Below, piece by piece: positions 43,260-50,593 of a DNA stretch of 64,000 nucleotides; the first letter of the stretch is position 1, and each line of letters begins with the position of its first letter. The translations under genes and the position numbers were made by a program. The notes below the pieces were generated by a model that worked only from the letters and a program-made list of their open reading frames with translations, did not search any database and had not been told where the DNA came from. The stretch spans positions 1-64,000 of the forward strand of contig JABGPZ010000094.1 in the NCBI GenBank assembly GCA_018644725.1, read 5' to 3'. This DNA is from Phycisphaerales bacterium (lineage in GTDB: Bacteria; Planctomycetota; Phycisphaerae; SM23-33).

Positions 43260-44485
43260 GGCAGGAGGCCTTGTTCGCTGGCGGCGGTGAGGAGGGTGTC
43301 AAGGTCGGCCGGTTCGATTTCGAGCTGGAGCGTGTAGAGCGTGCGCAGGAGCTTGCCGAGTTCGGGACTTTCGACCAGGTCGAAGCGGTCCATGGCCATC
43401 GCGCCGGTCAGCAGCGGCGGCGGGGAAATCTGCGCGGGGTCGAGCGTTGCGACGAACCCGTCGATGGCGTCGCACGTGGCATGGCGGCCGGTCTGGCATC
43501 GTTCGCGAATTTCCCACAGCGCACGAAGGGTGCTATAGCCCGGCCGCGCGAGGAGGCGTTTGCGCTCGGCGAGCGTGGGCCAGCTGAGGAACGTGGCCCA
43601 GCTGTCGCGATGTTCGCGCACGAGGCGCAGCAGGTCGCGGAAGTGGTTCGATGCGCCCCAGCGACGCAGCAGGCGGTTGGTGTCGGCCACGGGCAAGTCG
43701 CCCAGCAGCGCCAGGAAACAGAGCATGCTGTCGTCGTGTTCGGATGCCATGGCGACGCGTTTGAGCGCGGCGGTCCATGCCTGGTCTTCCAGCAGCTGCG
43801 CGGGGAGGACCTCCTTGGCCAGGTCCAGCTTTGCGAGCAGCTCCAGCGATGCCAGCGCCGTCGGCTTTGCGAGCATGTTCTCGATCTCGTCGAAAATCCG
43901 TTCGCCGGAAATGGTATTGATCTGCGGCGCGAATTGGATGACGGCTTTGCGCGTGGCCTCGTCGAGCGTGAAACTCAGCCGCGTGGCAAATCGCACGGCG
44001 CGCAGCAGGCGGAGATAGTCCTCGCCGAAGCGCTCGGCCGGTGTGCCGATGGTGCGGATGAGGCCGGCTTTGAGATCGATCTGGCCGTCGACATAGTCGA
44101 TCACCTTCTCCTCATCGGGGTCGTAGAACATGCCGTTGATGGTGAAGTCTCGCCGGAGGGCATCTTCGCGCGGGGACGAAAACGTCACGCCGTCGGGCCT
44201 GCGCCCGTCGGTGTAGCTCGCATCGGTGCGGAAGGTGGCGACCTCAATGTGCTGGCGGTGGTGAATGACCATCGCTACGCCGAACTTCGCGCCGACCATC
44301 AATACGCGCCGGAAGAGCGCCTCGACTTGCTCGGGCGTGGCGTCGGTGGCGATGTCATAGTCCTTCGGTTCGGTGGACAGAAGCATATCGCGCACGCATC
44401 CTCCGGCGAAGAAGGCCACATGGCCCGCGTCGCGAAGACGGTGGAGCACGAACAGTGCCGACGATTTGTCACAGCCGATTGCCAT
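43256..44485 (-). CDS. cca: CCA tRNA nucleotidyltransferase / poly(A) polymerase
   Basis: A 409-aa class II nucleotidyltransferase. The catalytic head FFAGGCVRDMLLSTEPKDYDIATDATPEQV contains the GG and DxD (Asp-Tyr-Asp) motifs; RRDFTINGMFYDP and RLLRAVRFATRLSFTLDEATR are the conserved downstream motifs. CCA addition is needed here because the tRNA-Arg in this window does not encode CCA. A poly(A) polymerase role is the alternative. The chosen ATG (44485) lies 6 nt after a TATACT box and lacks a Shine-Dalgarno. The frame is open upstream, but those codons cross the promoter. Confidence 0.9.
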   Translation of the reverse strand: MAIGCDKSSALFVLHRLRDAGHVAFFAGGCVRDMLLSTEPKDYDIATDATPEQVEALFRRVLMVGAKFGVAMVIHHRQHIEVATFRTDASYTDGRRPDGVTFSSPREDALRRDFTINGMFYDPDEEKVIDYVDGQIDLKAGLIRTIGTPAERFGEDYLRLLRAVRFATRLSFTLDEATRKAVIQFAPQINTISGERIFDEIENMLAKPTALASLELLAKLDLAKEVLPAQLLEDQAWTAALKRVAMASEHDDSMLCFLALLGDLPVADTNRLLRRWGASNHFRDLLRLVREHRDSWATFLSWPTLAERKRLLARPGYSTLRALWEIRERCQTGRHATCDAIDGFVATLDPAQISPPPLLTGAMAMDRFDLVESPELGKLLRTLYTLQLEIEPADLDTLLTAASEQGLLP

Positions 44486-44491
44486 GGGGGT

Positions 44492-44497
44492 AGTATA
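44492..44497 (-). promoter_or_regulatory. -10 box of the cca gene (leaderless type)
   Basis: Minus strand TATACT at 44497-44492, 6 nt before the ATG at 44485. No good -35 at 16-18 bp, so confidence is modest. Confidence 0.4.
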
Positions 44498-44638
44498 TCC
44501 AATTTTCCGCAGAATGCTATTGTAGAGTCCGGCAAGATTTACAATTGCTGAGGCGGTTACGTTCTGGCGGTTCGGCCGGCGACCCACGGCCGCGGGGCTT
44601 GGCCGCTGGATATTTCCAAAAGTGTCCCCGTAATTGCA

Positions 44639-44666
44639 TTGCGATTGGCGGGCTTTTATTTACAAT
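44639..44666 (+). promoter_or_regulatory. Promoter of the sulfatase gene
   Basis: TTGCGA (44639-44644), 16-bp spacer, TACAAT (44661-44666). Leader of about 36 nt containing AAGGAGAA. Confidence 0.55.
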
Positions 44667-44708
44667 GGATCATTCGAAATCAATTCATATCCCTTCAAGG
44701 AGAATGCA

Positions 44709-46259
44709 ATGAAGCGTAGAACATTCATGAAAAACGTTGCCCTTACGACGGCCGCGGTGGCGGTTGGCTGCAACGACGTGACGGCCGAAAAGGCCACCGT
44801 CAAGCCCGCCCGCAAACCGAATATCATTTTCATCCTGGCCGACGACCTCGGCTATGCGGAACTCGGTTGCTATGGCCAGAAAAAAATCAAGACGCCCAAC
44901 ATCGACCGCCTCTGCAAAGCGGGCATGAAGTTCTCCGACGCGTACTCCGGCCACGCCGTTTGTGCGCCGAGTCGCTGCACGCTGATGACCGGCCTGCACA
45001 CCGGCCATAGTTATGTACGCGGCAATCTCGGCACGGCCTACGCTGGTCAGCTCGACCTTCCCCTCGACACCGTCACCGTCGCCAAGCTTCTCAAGCAGGT
45101 CGGCTATGCGACGGCGTGCTGCGGCAAGTGGGGCCTCGGCGGCCCGGGTACCGACGGTGTCCCCTGGAAGCAGGGCTTCGACGAATTCTTCGGCTACCTC
45201 GACCAGTGGCGCGCGCACACCTACTACTCGCCGTACCTCTATCACAACGAAAAGCAGGTCCCCCAGAAAAACGGCAAAGAGCTCATCTTGCACGAAAAGA
45301 TCAAGAGTCCGCTCAAAACCGAAAAGAGCTACTTCGACCGTTACGGCGGCAACGAGTATTGCACGACCGGCATGATTCGCACGGCGCTGAATTTCATCAA
45401 CACCAACAAAGAAGATCCCTTCTTCCTCTACTATGCCACGCCGATCCCGCACGTTTCGATCCAGGCGCCGCAGAAAGACTACAAGGAGTACAAGGGCAAG
45501 TTCAACGACAAACCCTATCTCGGGACCAAAGGCTATCTGCCGCATCCCCAGCCGCGCGCGGGCTATGCCGCGATGGTCTCGCACATGGACCGCAACGTCG
45601 GCAAGATCATGGACCTCGTGGCCGAGCTTGGCCTCGACGACAACACGCTGATCATCTTCACGTCCGACAACGGCCCGACCTTCAACGGCGGCAGCGACTC
45701 GACGTTCTTCGAGTCCACCCCGTTCCGCGGGCTGAAGTGCTCGCTGTGGGAAGGTGGCATCCGCGTTCCGTTCATCGCGACGTGGAAAGGCAAAATCAAG
45801 GCCGGCTCTTCGAGCGACCTGCCCGTTGCGCTGTGGGACATGATGCCGACCTTCCTCGACGCGATCGGCGAGACCGCCCTGATCCCCGAGGGAATCGACG
45901 GGCTGAGTATTCTGCCGACGCTGACGGGCAAGGGCACCCAGGAAATCCACGATCACCTGTATTGGGAGAGCGGCACGACCAAGGCCGTCCGCATGGGCGA
46001 GTGGAAGGGCTATAGCGTCGTCGAAAAGAAGACACAACAGCGACGACTCTATCTGTTCAATCTTGCGACCGACCCGAAGGAATCCAAAGACGTCGCCGAG
46101 GCGAATCCCAAGGTCGCCGCCAAAATCGCCAAGATTATGATCGAAGGCCGAACCGACTCGCCTTACTTCACCATGGGCAAGCCCTCGCCTGCGAAGGCCG
46201 AGTGGATGAAGAAAGCCAGGGCCCGCGCGAAACGACTCAAAAATGGCGAAAAACTCTAG
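44709..46259 (+). CDS. Formylglycine-dependent sulfatase (arylsulfatase A type)
   Basis: A 516-aa type I sulfatase. N-terminal MKRRTFMKNV resembles a twin-arginine signal followed by a lipobox-like AVAVGC (Cys21), so export, perhaps as a Tat lipoprotein, is likely. ILADDLGYAELGCYG (42-56) holds the metal-binding Asp pair; CAPSR (85-89) is the sulfatase motif whose Cys85 becomes formylglycine; CGKWGLGG and IIFTSDNGP supply further active-site residues. It would hydrolyse sulfate esters, typically of polysaccharides. No adjacent maturase. The Shine-Dalgarno AAGGAGAA contains the six bases complementary to the loops of the small RNA at 47225-47357. A terminator at 46304 follows. Confidence 0.92.
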   Translation: MKRRTFMKNVALTTAAVAVGCNDVTAEKATVKPARKPNIIFILADDLGYAELGCYGQKKIKTPNIDRLCKAGMKFSDAYSGHAVCAPSRCTLMTGLHTGHSYVRGNLGTAYAGQLDLPLDTVTVAKLLKQVGYATACCGKWGLGGPGTDGVPWKQGFDEFFGYLDQWRAHTYYSPYLYHNEKQVPQKNGKELILHEKIKSPLKTEKSYFDRYGGNEYCTTGMIRTALNFINTNKEDPFFLYYATPIPHVSIQAPQKDYKEYKGKFNDKPYLGTKGYLPHPQPRAGYAAMVSHMDRNVGKIMDLVAELGLDDNTLIIFTSDNGPTFNGGSDSTFFESTPFRGLKCSLWEGGIRVPFIATWKGKIKAGSSSDLPVALWDMMPTFLDAIGETALIPEGIDGLSILPTLTGKGTQEIHDHLYWESGTTKAVRMGEWKGYSVVEKKTQQRRLYLFNLATDPKESKDVAEANPKVAAKIAKIMIEGRTDSPYFTMGKPSPAKAEWMKKARARAKRLKNGEKL

Positions 46260-46303
46260 GCCTCAGAACAAGCGCCAAGCATCGACATAGACTGCTTCGA
46301 CAA

Positions 46304-46339
46304 CCGCCCGACCTGATCCCAGGTAGGGCGGTTTTTTTT
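46304..46339 (+). terminator. Intrinsic terminator of the sulfatase gene (repeat copy 1)
   Basis: CCGCCC-g-ACCTG (46304-46315), ATCC loop, CAGGT-a-GGGCGG (46320-46331), then T8. The sequence from 46306 on is repeated at 46975. Confidence 0.9.
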
Positions 46340-46350
46340 GCAGGGAAGGG
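46306..46350 (+). repeat. Direct repeat copy 1 (terminator unit)
   Basis: GCCCGACCTGATCCCAGGTA... through the T-run and GCAGGGAAGGG. Nearly identical to 46975-47020 (one substitution and one T more); the pair brackets the toxin-antitoxin module. Confidence 0.85.
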
Positions 46351-46388
46351 AGATTCTTGGATATTCGTTTGCATTCCATTGTGTTCTA

Positions 46389-46417
46389 TTGTATTCTTCC
46401 CGGATCAGGCCTACAAT
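46389..46417 (+). promoter_or_regulatory. Promoter of the toxin-antitoxin module
   Basis: TTGTAT (46389-46394), 17-bp spacer, TACAAT (46412-46417); 15-20 nt leader with AAGGAGG. Confidence 0.6.
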
Positions 46418-46438
46418 TGTGTGAGCCAAGGAGGCATC

Positions 46439-46678
46439 ATGTCCAAGACAGTCACATTGCGATTGAAGGAAGAGACGTACGAGAAATTCCGCGACATGGC
46501 GGCGGAAGACAATCGGCCGCTGTCGAATTTTATCGAGACGGCCGCGCTGCGTTTTATTCAGGAGCAGGAACATGCCGATGAATTTGAGATGGCGGAAATC
46601 CGTGAGAACGTCGGTCTCAATCGAAGCCTGACCAAGGGCCTGCGCGATGCCAAGGCAAAGCGAGGCCGCTTTGTCTGA
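46439..46678 (+). CDS. Ribbon-helix-helix antitoxin
   Basis: A 79-aa antitoxin. Residues 1-42 form a CopG/RHH-type DNA-binding unit (MSKTVTLRLKEETYEKFRDM, then PLSNFIETAALRFI); the C-terminal half (EFEMAEIRENVGLNRSLTKGL) is charged and would wrap the toxin. AAGGAGG at 46429-46434 fixes the start. RHH antitoxins bind their own promoter, so autoregulation is expected. The 3' end overlaps the toxin gene. Base composition is a little lower in GC than the neighbours, and the pair is bracketed by terminator repeats, both consistent with insertion of a cassette. Confidence 0.82.
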   Translation: MSKTVTLRLKEETYEKFRDMAAEDNRPLSNFIETAALRFIQEQEHADEFEMAEIRENVGLNRSLTKGLRDAKAKRGRFV

Positions 46679-46952
46679 ATTTCGCCTGTTCGAGACCGAT
46701 GAGTTTTGCAAGGTATTCAAGAAATTGCCTGCCCAGGATCGGACGTTTCTGGAGAGTAAGCTTTCGTCATTTGTTACTCCACAGCTCAAGGCGGATCCAT
46801 TTTGGGGTGCCAACATCAAAAAATTGCGCGGCTATACGCCTGACACATGGCGGTATCGCATCGGAAAATTCCGGGTATTTTACATTGTCGACCAAGAGGA
46901 GAAGATTGTGTATCTTCTGACCATTAGCCACCGTAAAGACGCATACAGATAA
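46647..46952 (+). CDS. RelE/ParE-superfamily toxin
   Basis: A 101-aa toxin of the RelE fold: FRLFETDEFCKVFKKLPAQDRTFLESKL (beta1 and helices), then LRGYTPDTWRYRIGKFRVFYIVDQEEKIVYLLTISHRKDAYR with the conserved R-x-G-x-[FY]-R-x-[FY]-Y core and the C-terminal ...HRKDAYR tail typical of mRNA-cleaving RelE/HigB-like toxins. Expected to cleave mRNA at the ribosome. ATG 46647 (AAGGGCC upstream) overlaps the antitoxin by 32 bp; a TTG start at 46671, overlapping by 8 bp, would remove eight residues outside the fold and is equally plausible. Confidence 0.82.
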   Translation: MPRQSEAALSEFRLFETDEFCKVFKKLPAQDRTFLESKLSSFVTPQLKADPFWGANIKKLRGYTPDTWRYRIGKFRVFYIVDQEEKIVYLLTISHRKDAYR

Positions 46953-46974
46953 ATTATGAAAACCAGAAAAGCCA

Positions 46975-47020
46975 GCCCGACCTGATCCCAGGTAGGGCGG
47001 TTTTTTTTTGCCGGGAAGGG
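46975..47020 (+). repeat. Direct repeat copy 2 (terminator unit)
   Basis: Second copy of the unit at 46306-46350, starting 22 bp after the toxin stop: GCCC-g-ACCTG, ATCC, CAGGT-a-GGGC, then T9 and GCCGGGAAGGG. It also works as terminator of the toxin-antitoxin transcript. The outer two base pairs of copy 1 are lost. Confidence 0.85.
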
Positions 47021-47223
47021 GTGCGCGTTTGAAATGCGCCCACGGCCACGATTTGGAGTAGATATAGGAGCCGAAAAACGCGGCGTGTGATTTCGGCATG
47101 TTTTAAACGCCATTTAAGCGCCTGTCTATAGGGTCTTTGTGGGTGGAGGAAATCGAGAGAGCAAGATTGGTGTTTTAAATGAGAAATATGCTGGAAATAG
47201 GGGAAAACGAGCGAAATAAGGCA
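47021..47223. other. Intergenic stretch with nothing recognised
   Basis: Between the second terminator repeat and the small-RNA terminator. AT-richer than the window average; no promoter, stem or coding frame that I can support. Confidence 0.5.
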
Positions 47224-47258
47224 TAAAAAAAGCGACGGGGAAGGGAGAACCCCGTCGC
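47224..47258 (-). terminator. Terminator of the small RNA
   Basis: Minus strand GCGACGGGG (47258-47250), TTCTCCCTT loop, CCCCGTCGC (47240-47232), then a T-run of eight (plus 47224-47231 are A). Perfect 9-bp stem. Confidence 0.92.
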
Positions 47259-47357
47259 AGGTGGAGAAGTTGTTTGCCTGAAGGGAGAAAAAGGCAAACA
47301 ACGCGGAGCCAATTGTGAGCCGATTTCTCGGCGAGTCAGATACGTTCATATCCGACT
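47225..47357 (-). ncRNA. Candidate small RNA with anti-Shine-Dalgarno loops
   Basis: A minus-strand transcript unit of about 133 nt with its own promoter (47364-47391) and terminator (47224-47258). Predicted stems from the 5' end: CGGATA/TATCTG; GCCGA-GAAA-TCGGC (47332-47319); a perfect 10-bp stem GTTGTTTGCC/GGCAAACAAC (47302-47269) with a 14-nt pyrimidine loop; and the 9-bp terminator stem GCGACGGGG/CCCCGTCGC. UUCUCC occurs three times in unpaired regions: the 14-nt loop (plus 47284-47289), the linker (47263-47268) and the terminator loop (47244-47249). UUCUCC is complementary to GGAGAA Shine-Dalgarno sequences. This organisation is like known anti-SD regulatory RNAs. Not a known family that I recognise. 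Confidence 0.65.
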
Positions 47358-47363
47358 GAATTC

Positions 47364-47391
47364 ATTGTATCCCCACGCGGACAGGAATCAA
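47364..47391 (-). promoter_or_regulatory. Promoter of the small RNA
   Basis: Minus strand TTGATT (47391-47386), 16-bp spacer, TACAAT (47369-47364). Predicted start near 47357. Confidence 0.7.
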
Positions 47392-47483
47392 GGCCATTTT
47401 TTCGATTTTTCTGACAAAACAGGGAGTTGCGGAACATGGTGCCCAAAAGAAACAGGTGGTCCGCAAGGGGAGGCATGAGCCAT

Positions 47484-47510
47484 AAAAAAAGCACTCGTGG
47501 TGACGAGTGC
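47484..47510 (-). terminator. Terminator of tRNA-Arg
   Basis: Minus strand GCACTCGT (47510-47503), 4-nt loop, ACGAGTGC (47498-47491), then T7. Perfect 8-bp stem directly after the tRNA 3' end. Confidence 0.9.
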
Positions 47511-47514
47511 TTCG

Positions 47515-47588
<74 letters not shown>

Positions 47589-47609
47589 GTTTCCCCAATG
47601 GGGACGAGG

Positions 47610-47637
47610 ATTATACAGGGCTGGCGCGGAAATTCAA
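47610..47637 (-). promoter_or_regulatory. Promoter of tRNA-Arg
   Basis: Minus strand TTGAAT (47637-47632), 16-bp spacer, perfect TATAAT (47615-47610). The leader contains a CCCCATTGGGG palindrome just before the mature 5' end. Confidence 0.7.
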
Positions 47638-47752
47638 GGGGGATTTTCGAGAAAACCGAAAATTTTCAAATCTGCGGGAACCGAGGACAACTTCCCCGGC
47701 GAGGTCGAGATGGCAACCGGCGGGACGATTGCGGGGGTGGAATTTTTGGGGA

Positions 47753-47781
47753 TTGCCAAACCGGTGCGAATCGGGGATAAT
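47753..47781 (+). promoter_or_regulatory. Promoter of proA
   Basis: TTGCCA (47753-47758), 17-bp spacer, GATAAT (47776-47781); about 36-nt leader with CTGGAGAG. Confidence 0.6.
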
Positions 47782-47823
47782 AACATAAGAATTCGACACA
47801 TCTTCCTTCTGGAGAGCTATCCA

Positions 47824-49098
47824 ATGAATGCAGACCAACTGATTATGGACATTGCCTCGCGGAGCCGACTTGCGGCGCGTACACTTGCGGCCAGTGATGG
47901 CGGTACCCGTGCGGCGGCGATTGATGCGATGGCGTCAGCGATTCGCCAGGCCGAGGCGGCGATTTTGACCGCCAATGCGCTCGACCTTGACGCGGGTGCT
48001 GCGGCAGGACTCAGCGGCGCGATGCTGGACCGATTGAAACTCGACTCGGCGCGCGTGGAGGCGATGGCGGCTGCGCTGGAGCAGATCGCTGCCCAGGACG
48101 ACCCCATCGGCGCGACGATCAGCAGCTATACTCGCGATGATGGACTTGTCATCGAGCAGCGACGCGTGGGCATTGGCGTGATCGGCATTATTTTTGAATC
48201 GCGGCCGAACGTGACGGCCGACGCGGCGGGGCTGTGCCTCAAGAGTGGCAACGCGTGCATTCTGCGCGGCGGGAAAGAGGCCCTTCATTCCAACCTCGCG
48301 ATTGCGGCGGCGGTGCGAACCGGCGTCGTGGCAGCTGGATTGCCGGAAGATTGTGTCACCATGATCGAGACGACCGACCGCGAGATGGTCGGCGCGATGG
48401 CCCGTGCCGAAGGCGGGATTGACGTGATTATCCCGCGTGGCGGCGAGGGGCTGATCCGCGCGGTAGCGGCGGCGGCAACGATCCCCGTCATCAAACACTA
48501 CAACGGAATTTGCCACGTGTATATTCACGCGGCCGCCGATGCGGATATGGCGCGTGAGATCATTCTCAACGCCAAAGCGCAGCGGCCAGGCGTGTGCAAC
48601 GCGGCGGAGACGCTGCTGGTCGACGCGGCGCGGGCGGAGCTGTTGCCCGAGTTGGCGACGGCGCTGGGCGAGGCGGGCGTGACATTGCGCTGCTGCGAAA
48701 AAACGCTCGCGGTCTTGAGCGCGGCGGGGATCTCCGGCGACACGATCCAGCCTGCGACCGCTGAAGATTGGGCGACGGAATATCTCAATTTGACGCTTTC
48801 GGTGAAGCTCGTCGATGACCTCGCGGCGGCGGTCGAACACATCGCAACCTACGCCTCGGGCCACACCGAAGCGATCGTTACCGCCGATGCCGACGCGGCC
48901 AACGCGTTCGTCACCGCCGTCGATTCTGCCAGCGTGATGGTCAACGCCTCAACGCGATTTGCCGACGGAGGCGAGTATGGCCTCGGCGCGGAAATCGGAA
49001 TCAGCACCGACAAACTTCACGCCCGCGGGCCGGTCGGCGCACTCGGGCTGACGACCTACAAATGGGTCGTCACCGGCACGGGGCATGTGCGTGGCTAG
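47824..49098 (+). CDS. proA: Gamma-glutamyl phosphate reductase
   Basis: A 424-aa ProA, full length, reducing gamma-glutamyl phosphate to glutamate semialdehyde with NADPH in proline synthesis. Visible motifs: VGIGVIGIIFESRPNVTADAA (cofactor region), LKSGNACILRGGKEA, IPRGGEGLI, and the catalytic Cys in QRPGVCNAAETLLV; C-terminal DSASVMVNASTRFADGGEYGLGAEIGIST. No proB adjacent. GGAGA precedes the ATG at 47824. Confidence 0.95.
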   Translation: MNADQLIMDIASRSRLAARTLAASDGGTRAAAIDAMASAIRQAEAAILTANALDLDAGAAAGLSGAMLDRLKLDSARVEAMAAALEQIAAQDDPIGATISSYTRDDGLVIEQRRVGIGVIGIIFESRPNVTADAAGLCLKSGNACILRGGKEALHSNLAIAAAVRTGVVAAGLPEDCVTMIETTDREMVGAMARAEGGIDVIIPRGGEGLIRAVAAAATIPVIKHYNGICHVYIHAAADADMAREIILNAKAQRPGVCNAAETLLVDAARAELLPELATALGEAGVTLRCCEKTLAVLSAAGISGDTIQPATAEDWATEYLNLTLSVKLVDDLAAAVEHIATYASGHTEAIVTADADAANAFVTAVDSASVMVNASTRFADGGEYGLGAEIGISTDKLHARGPVGALGLTTYKWVVTGTGHVRG

Positions 49099-49102
49099 TG
49101 GA

Positions 49103-49906
49103 ATGAGACGCGATTTGACCCCGTTTTCATTGGCTGAACCCGGCGCGGCGATTCCCGAAGGGGTCTGCGGCGCGGCGGTTCGTATTCCTGCCAGCGGCGT
49201 GGGCACGTTTCAGGCAATCGCCCGGACCATCGTTTGGCCGGCGGATGCGCCCGACGCGGAACTGTCGGCGATTGTGCCCATTGCGCACAAGCTGTGCGAC
49301 CTCGTGACTTCGGCCGTGTTGGCCGACGGCGCGGCGCGAGGCGAAAATACATTTTGTGCGCCGGGGTGCAATTTTTGCTGCGGATACGTCGTGGCCGCGA
49401 GTGGCGCGGAGATCGATTTTCTGCTCACCGTTCTGGCCGGGCTGCCGGCGGCGGTGCGCGAACCGGCTGAGGCGTTTTGGCGCGACCTTCAGGACGAGCT
49501 CGAGCGCAAAGGGATTACGGTATTGCTGGATGTCGCGGCGAGTCGCGATGAGGGGTGGGGTGCGCTGGGCGATTTTCTCCAGACGCGCGGGCTGACGTGT
49601 CCACTGCTGGACGGGGCGGGGCGGTGCAGCATCTATGCCGCGCGGCCTGTGACGTGTCGCGAGTTCTATTCCCTTGGCCCGGCGGCGCGGTGCATCGCGC
49701 TGGACACGCCGCGACTGGAGCGGCCGATGAGTTTCAACGATGTGCTGGTGAACCTCGAAGCGCGTCTGGGAACGCGGGAGGCGCGCATGTGGGAATTGCC
49801 GACGATCGCGCAACATTTTGATCGAACAGAAAGGCCGACTTTTCCGCCGGCGCACATCGCGGAACCCTTCGCGGCGTTGGTGAATAAATCGCCTATTTCC
49901 GATTGA
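49103..49906 (+). CDS. YkgJ-type cysteine-cluster protein
   Basis: A 267-aa protein with the Fe/Zn-chelating Cys cluster of the YkgJ family: FCAPGCNFCCGYVV and, 90 residues on, CPLLDGAGRCSIYAARPVTCREF, giving the CxxxCxxCC...C...C...C pattern. Function of the family is unknown; a metal-bound oxidoreductase-like or maturation role has been suggested. The ATG at 49103 is 4 bp after the proA stop; an upstream ATG at 49085 overlaps proA and would add six residues. Neither has a clear Shine-Dalgarno, so coupling to proA is likely. Convergent with, and overlapping by 14 bp, the SDR gene. Confidence 0.82.
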   Translation: MRRDLTPFSLAEPGAAIPEGVCGAAVRIPASGVGTFQAIARTIVWPADAPDAELSAIVPIAHKLCDLVTSAVLADGAARGENTFCAPGCNFCCGYVVAASGAEIDFLLTVLAGLPAAVREPAEAFWRDLQDELERKGITVLLDVAASRDEGWGALGDFLQTRGLTCPLLDGAGRCSIYAARPVTCREFYSLGPAARCIALDTPRLERPMSFNDVLVNLEARLGTREARMWELPTIAQHFDRTERPTFPPAHIAEPFAALVNKSPISD

Positions 49907-50582
49907 TGGTGATGTCGGAGGTGTAGGCGTTCTGGGGGGCGGCGAGTGCGGCGAGGATGGTTCGCGCCACCTCGGCGGGGTCCATGAATCCCGTGCCCGC
50001 GCGGTCGGTGCCGACGGCATCGCGCCAGAAGGGGGTCTCCATGCCGCCGGGGTAGACGGCGATGACATCGACGGGCGTTTGTTTCGCCTCGACGCGGAGC
50101 GATTCGGTATAGCCGCGCGCGCCAAATTTCGCGGCGCAGTACAAGGTTTCTTCTGCGCGGGGCGTGTGCGCGGAGGTGGACATGATGTTGACGATCTGCC
50201 CGCCAGCGGATTGCATCGCGGCGAACGCGGCGTCGGAAAAGAGGATCAGCCCGATGAGGTTTGCGTGGAGGGCGGCATCGACGAGCTCGGCCGAGGCTTC
50301 GCCCGCGTTGCAGAACACGCCCGCGCCTGCGCAGTTGATCACGCGCGTGAGAGTTCCCGCGGACGTTGCGGCCTCGAAGGCGGCGGCCACGGTTTGTTCG
50401 TCGGCGACGTCGCCAAGGATGTGCGTCGCTTTGCCTGCGTCCACGGCGGCGCGCCAGAGATCGTCGGTGGATTCACGACGCGAGACACCGATGACATGCC
50501 AGCCTTGGTCCAATAGGTGCCGCCCGAGCGCGAGGCCCAGGCCACTGGATACGCCCGTCAAAATTACAGTGTTCTGGGGCAT
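49893..50582 (-). CDS. Short-chain dehydrogenase/reductase
   Basis: A 229-aa classical SDR: cofactor motif TGVSSGLG near residues 8-15, a NAG-like INCAGAG motif, active-site Ser (IVNIMSTSAH) and YCAAK (Y-x-x-x-K). GVSRRES after the second strand suggests NADP preference. Substrate unknown. The start at 50582 follows AAGGAAC and lies 11 bp after the acyltransferase stop, so these minus-strand genes form one transcript. Confidence 0.85.
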   Translation of the reverse strand: MPQNTVILTGVSSGLGLALGRHLLDQGWHVIGVSRRESTDDLWRAAVDAGKATHILGDVADEQTVAAAFEAATSAGTLTRVINCAGAGVFCNAGEASAELVDAALHANLIGLILFSDAAFAAMQSAGGQIVNIMSTSAHTPRAEETLYCAAKFGARGYTESLRVEAKQTPVDVIAVYPGGMETPFWRDAVGTDRAGTGFMDPAEVARTILAALAAPQNAYTSDITINRK

Positions 50583-50593
50583 GATGAGGTTCC

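Noticed and set aside
46954-47349. 131-aa minus-strand frame downstream of the toxin gene.
   Set aside because: It reads through the small RNA and its terminator and a second terminator repeat; no coding character.
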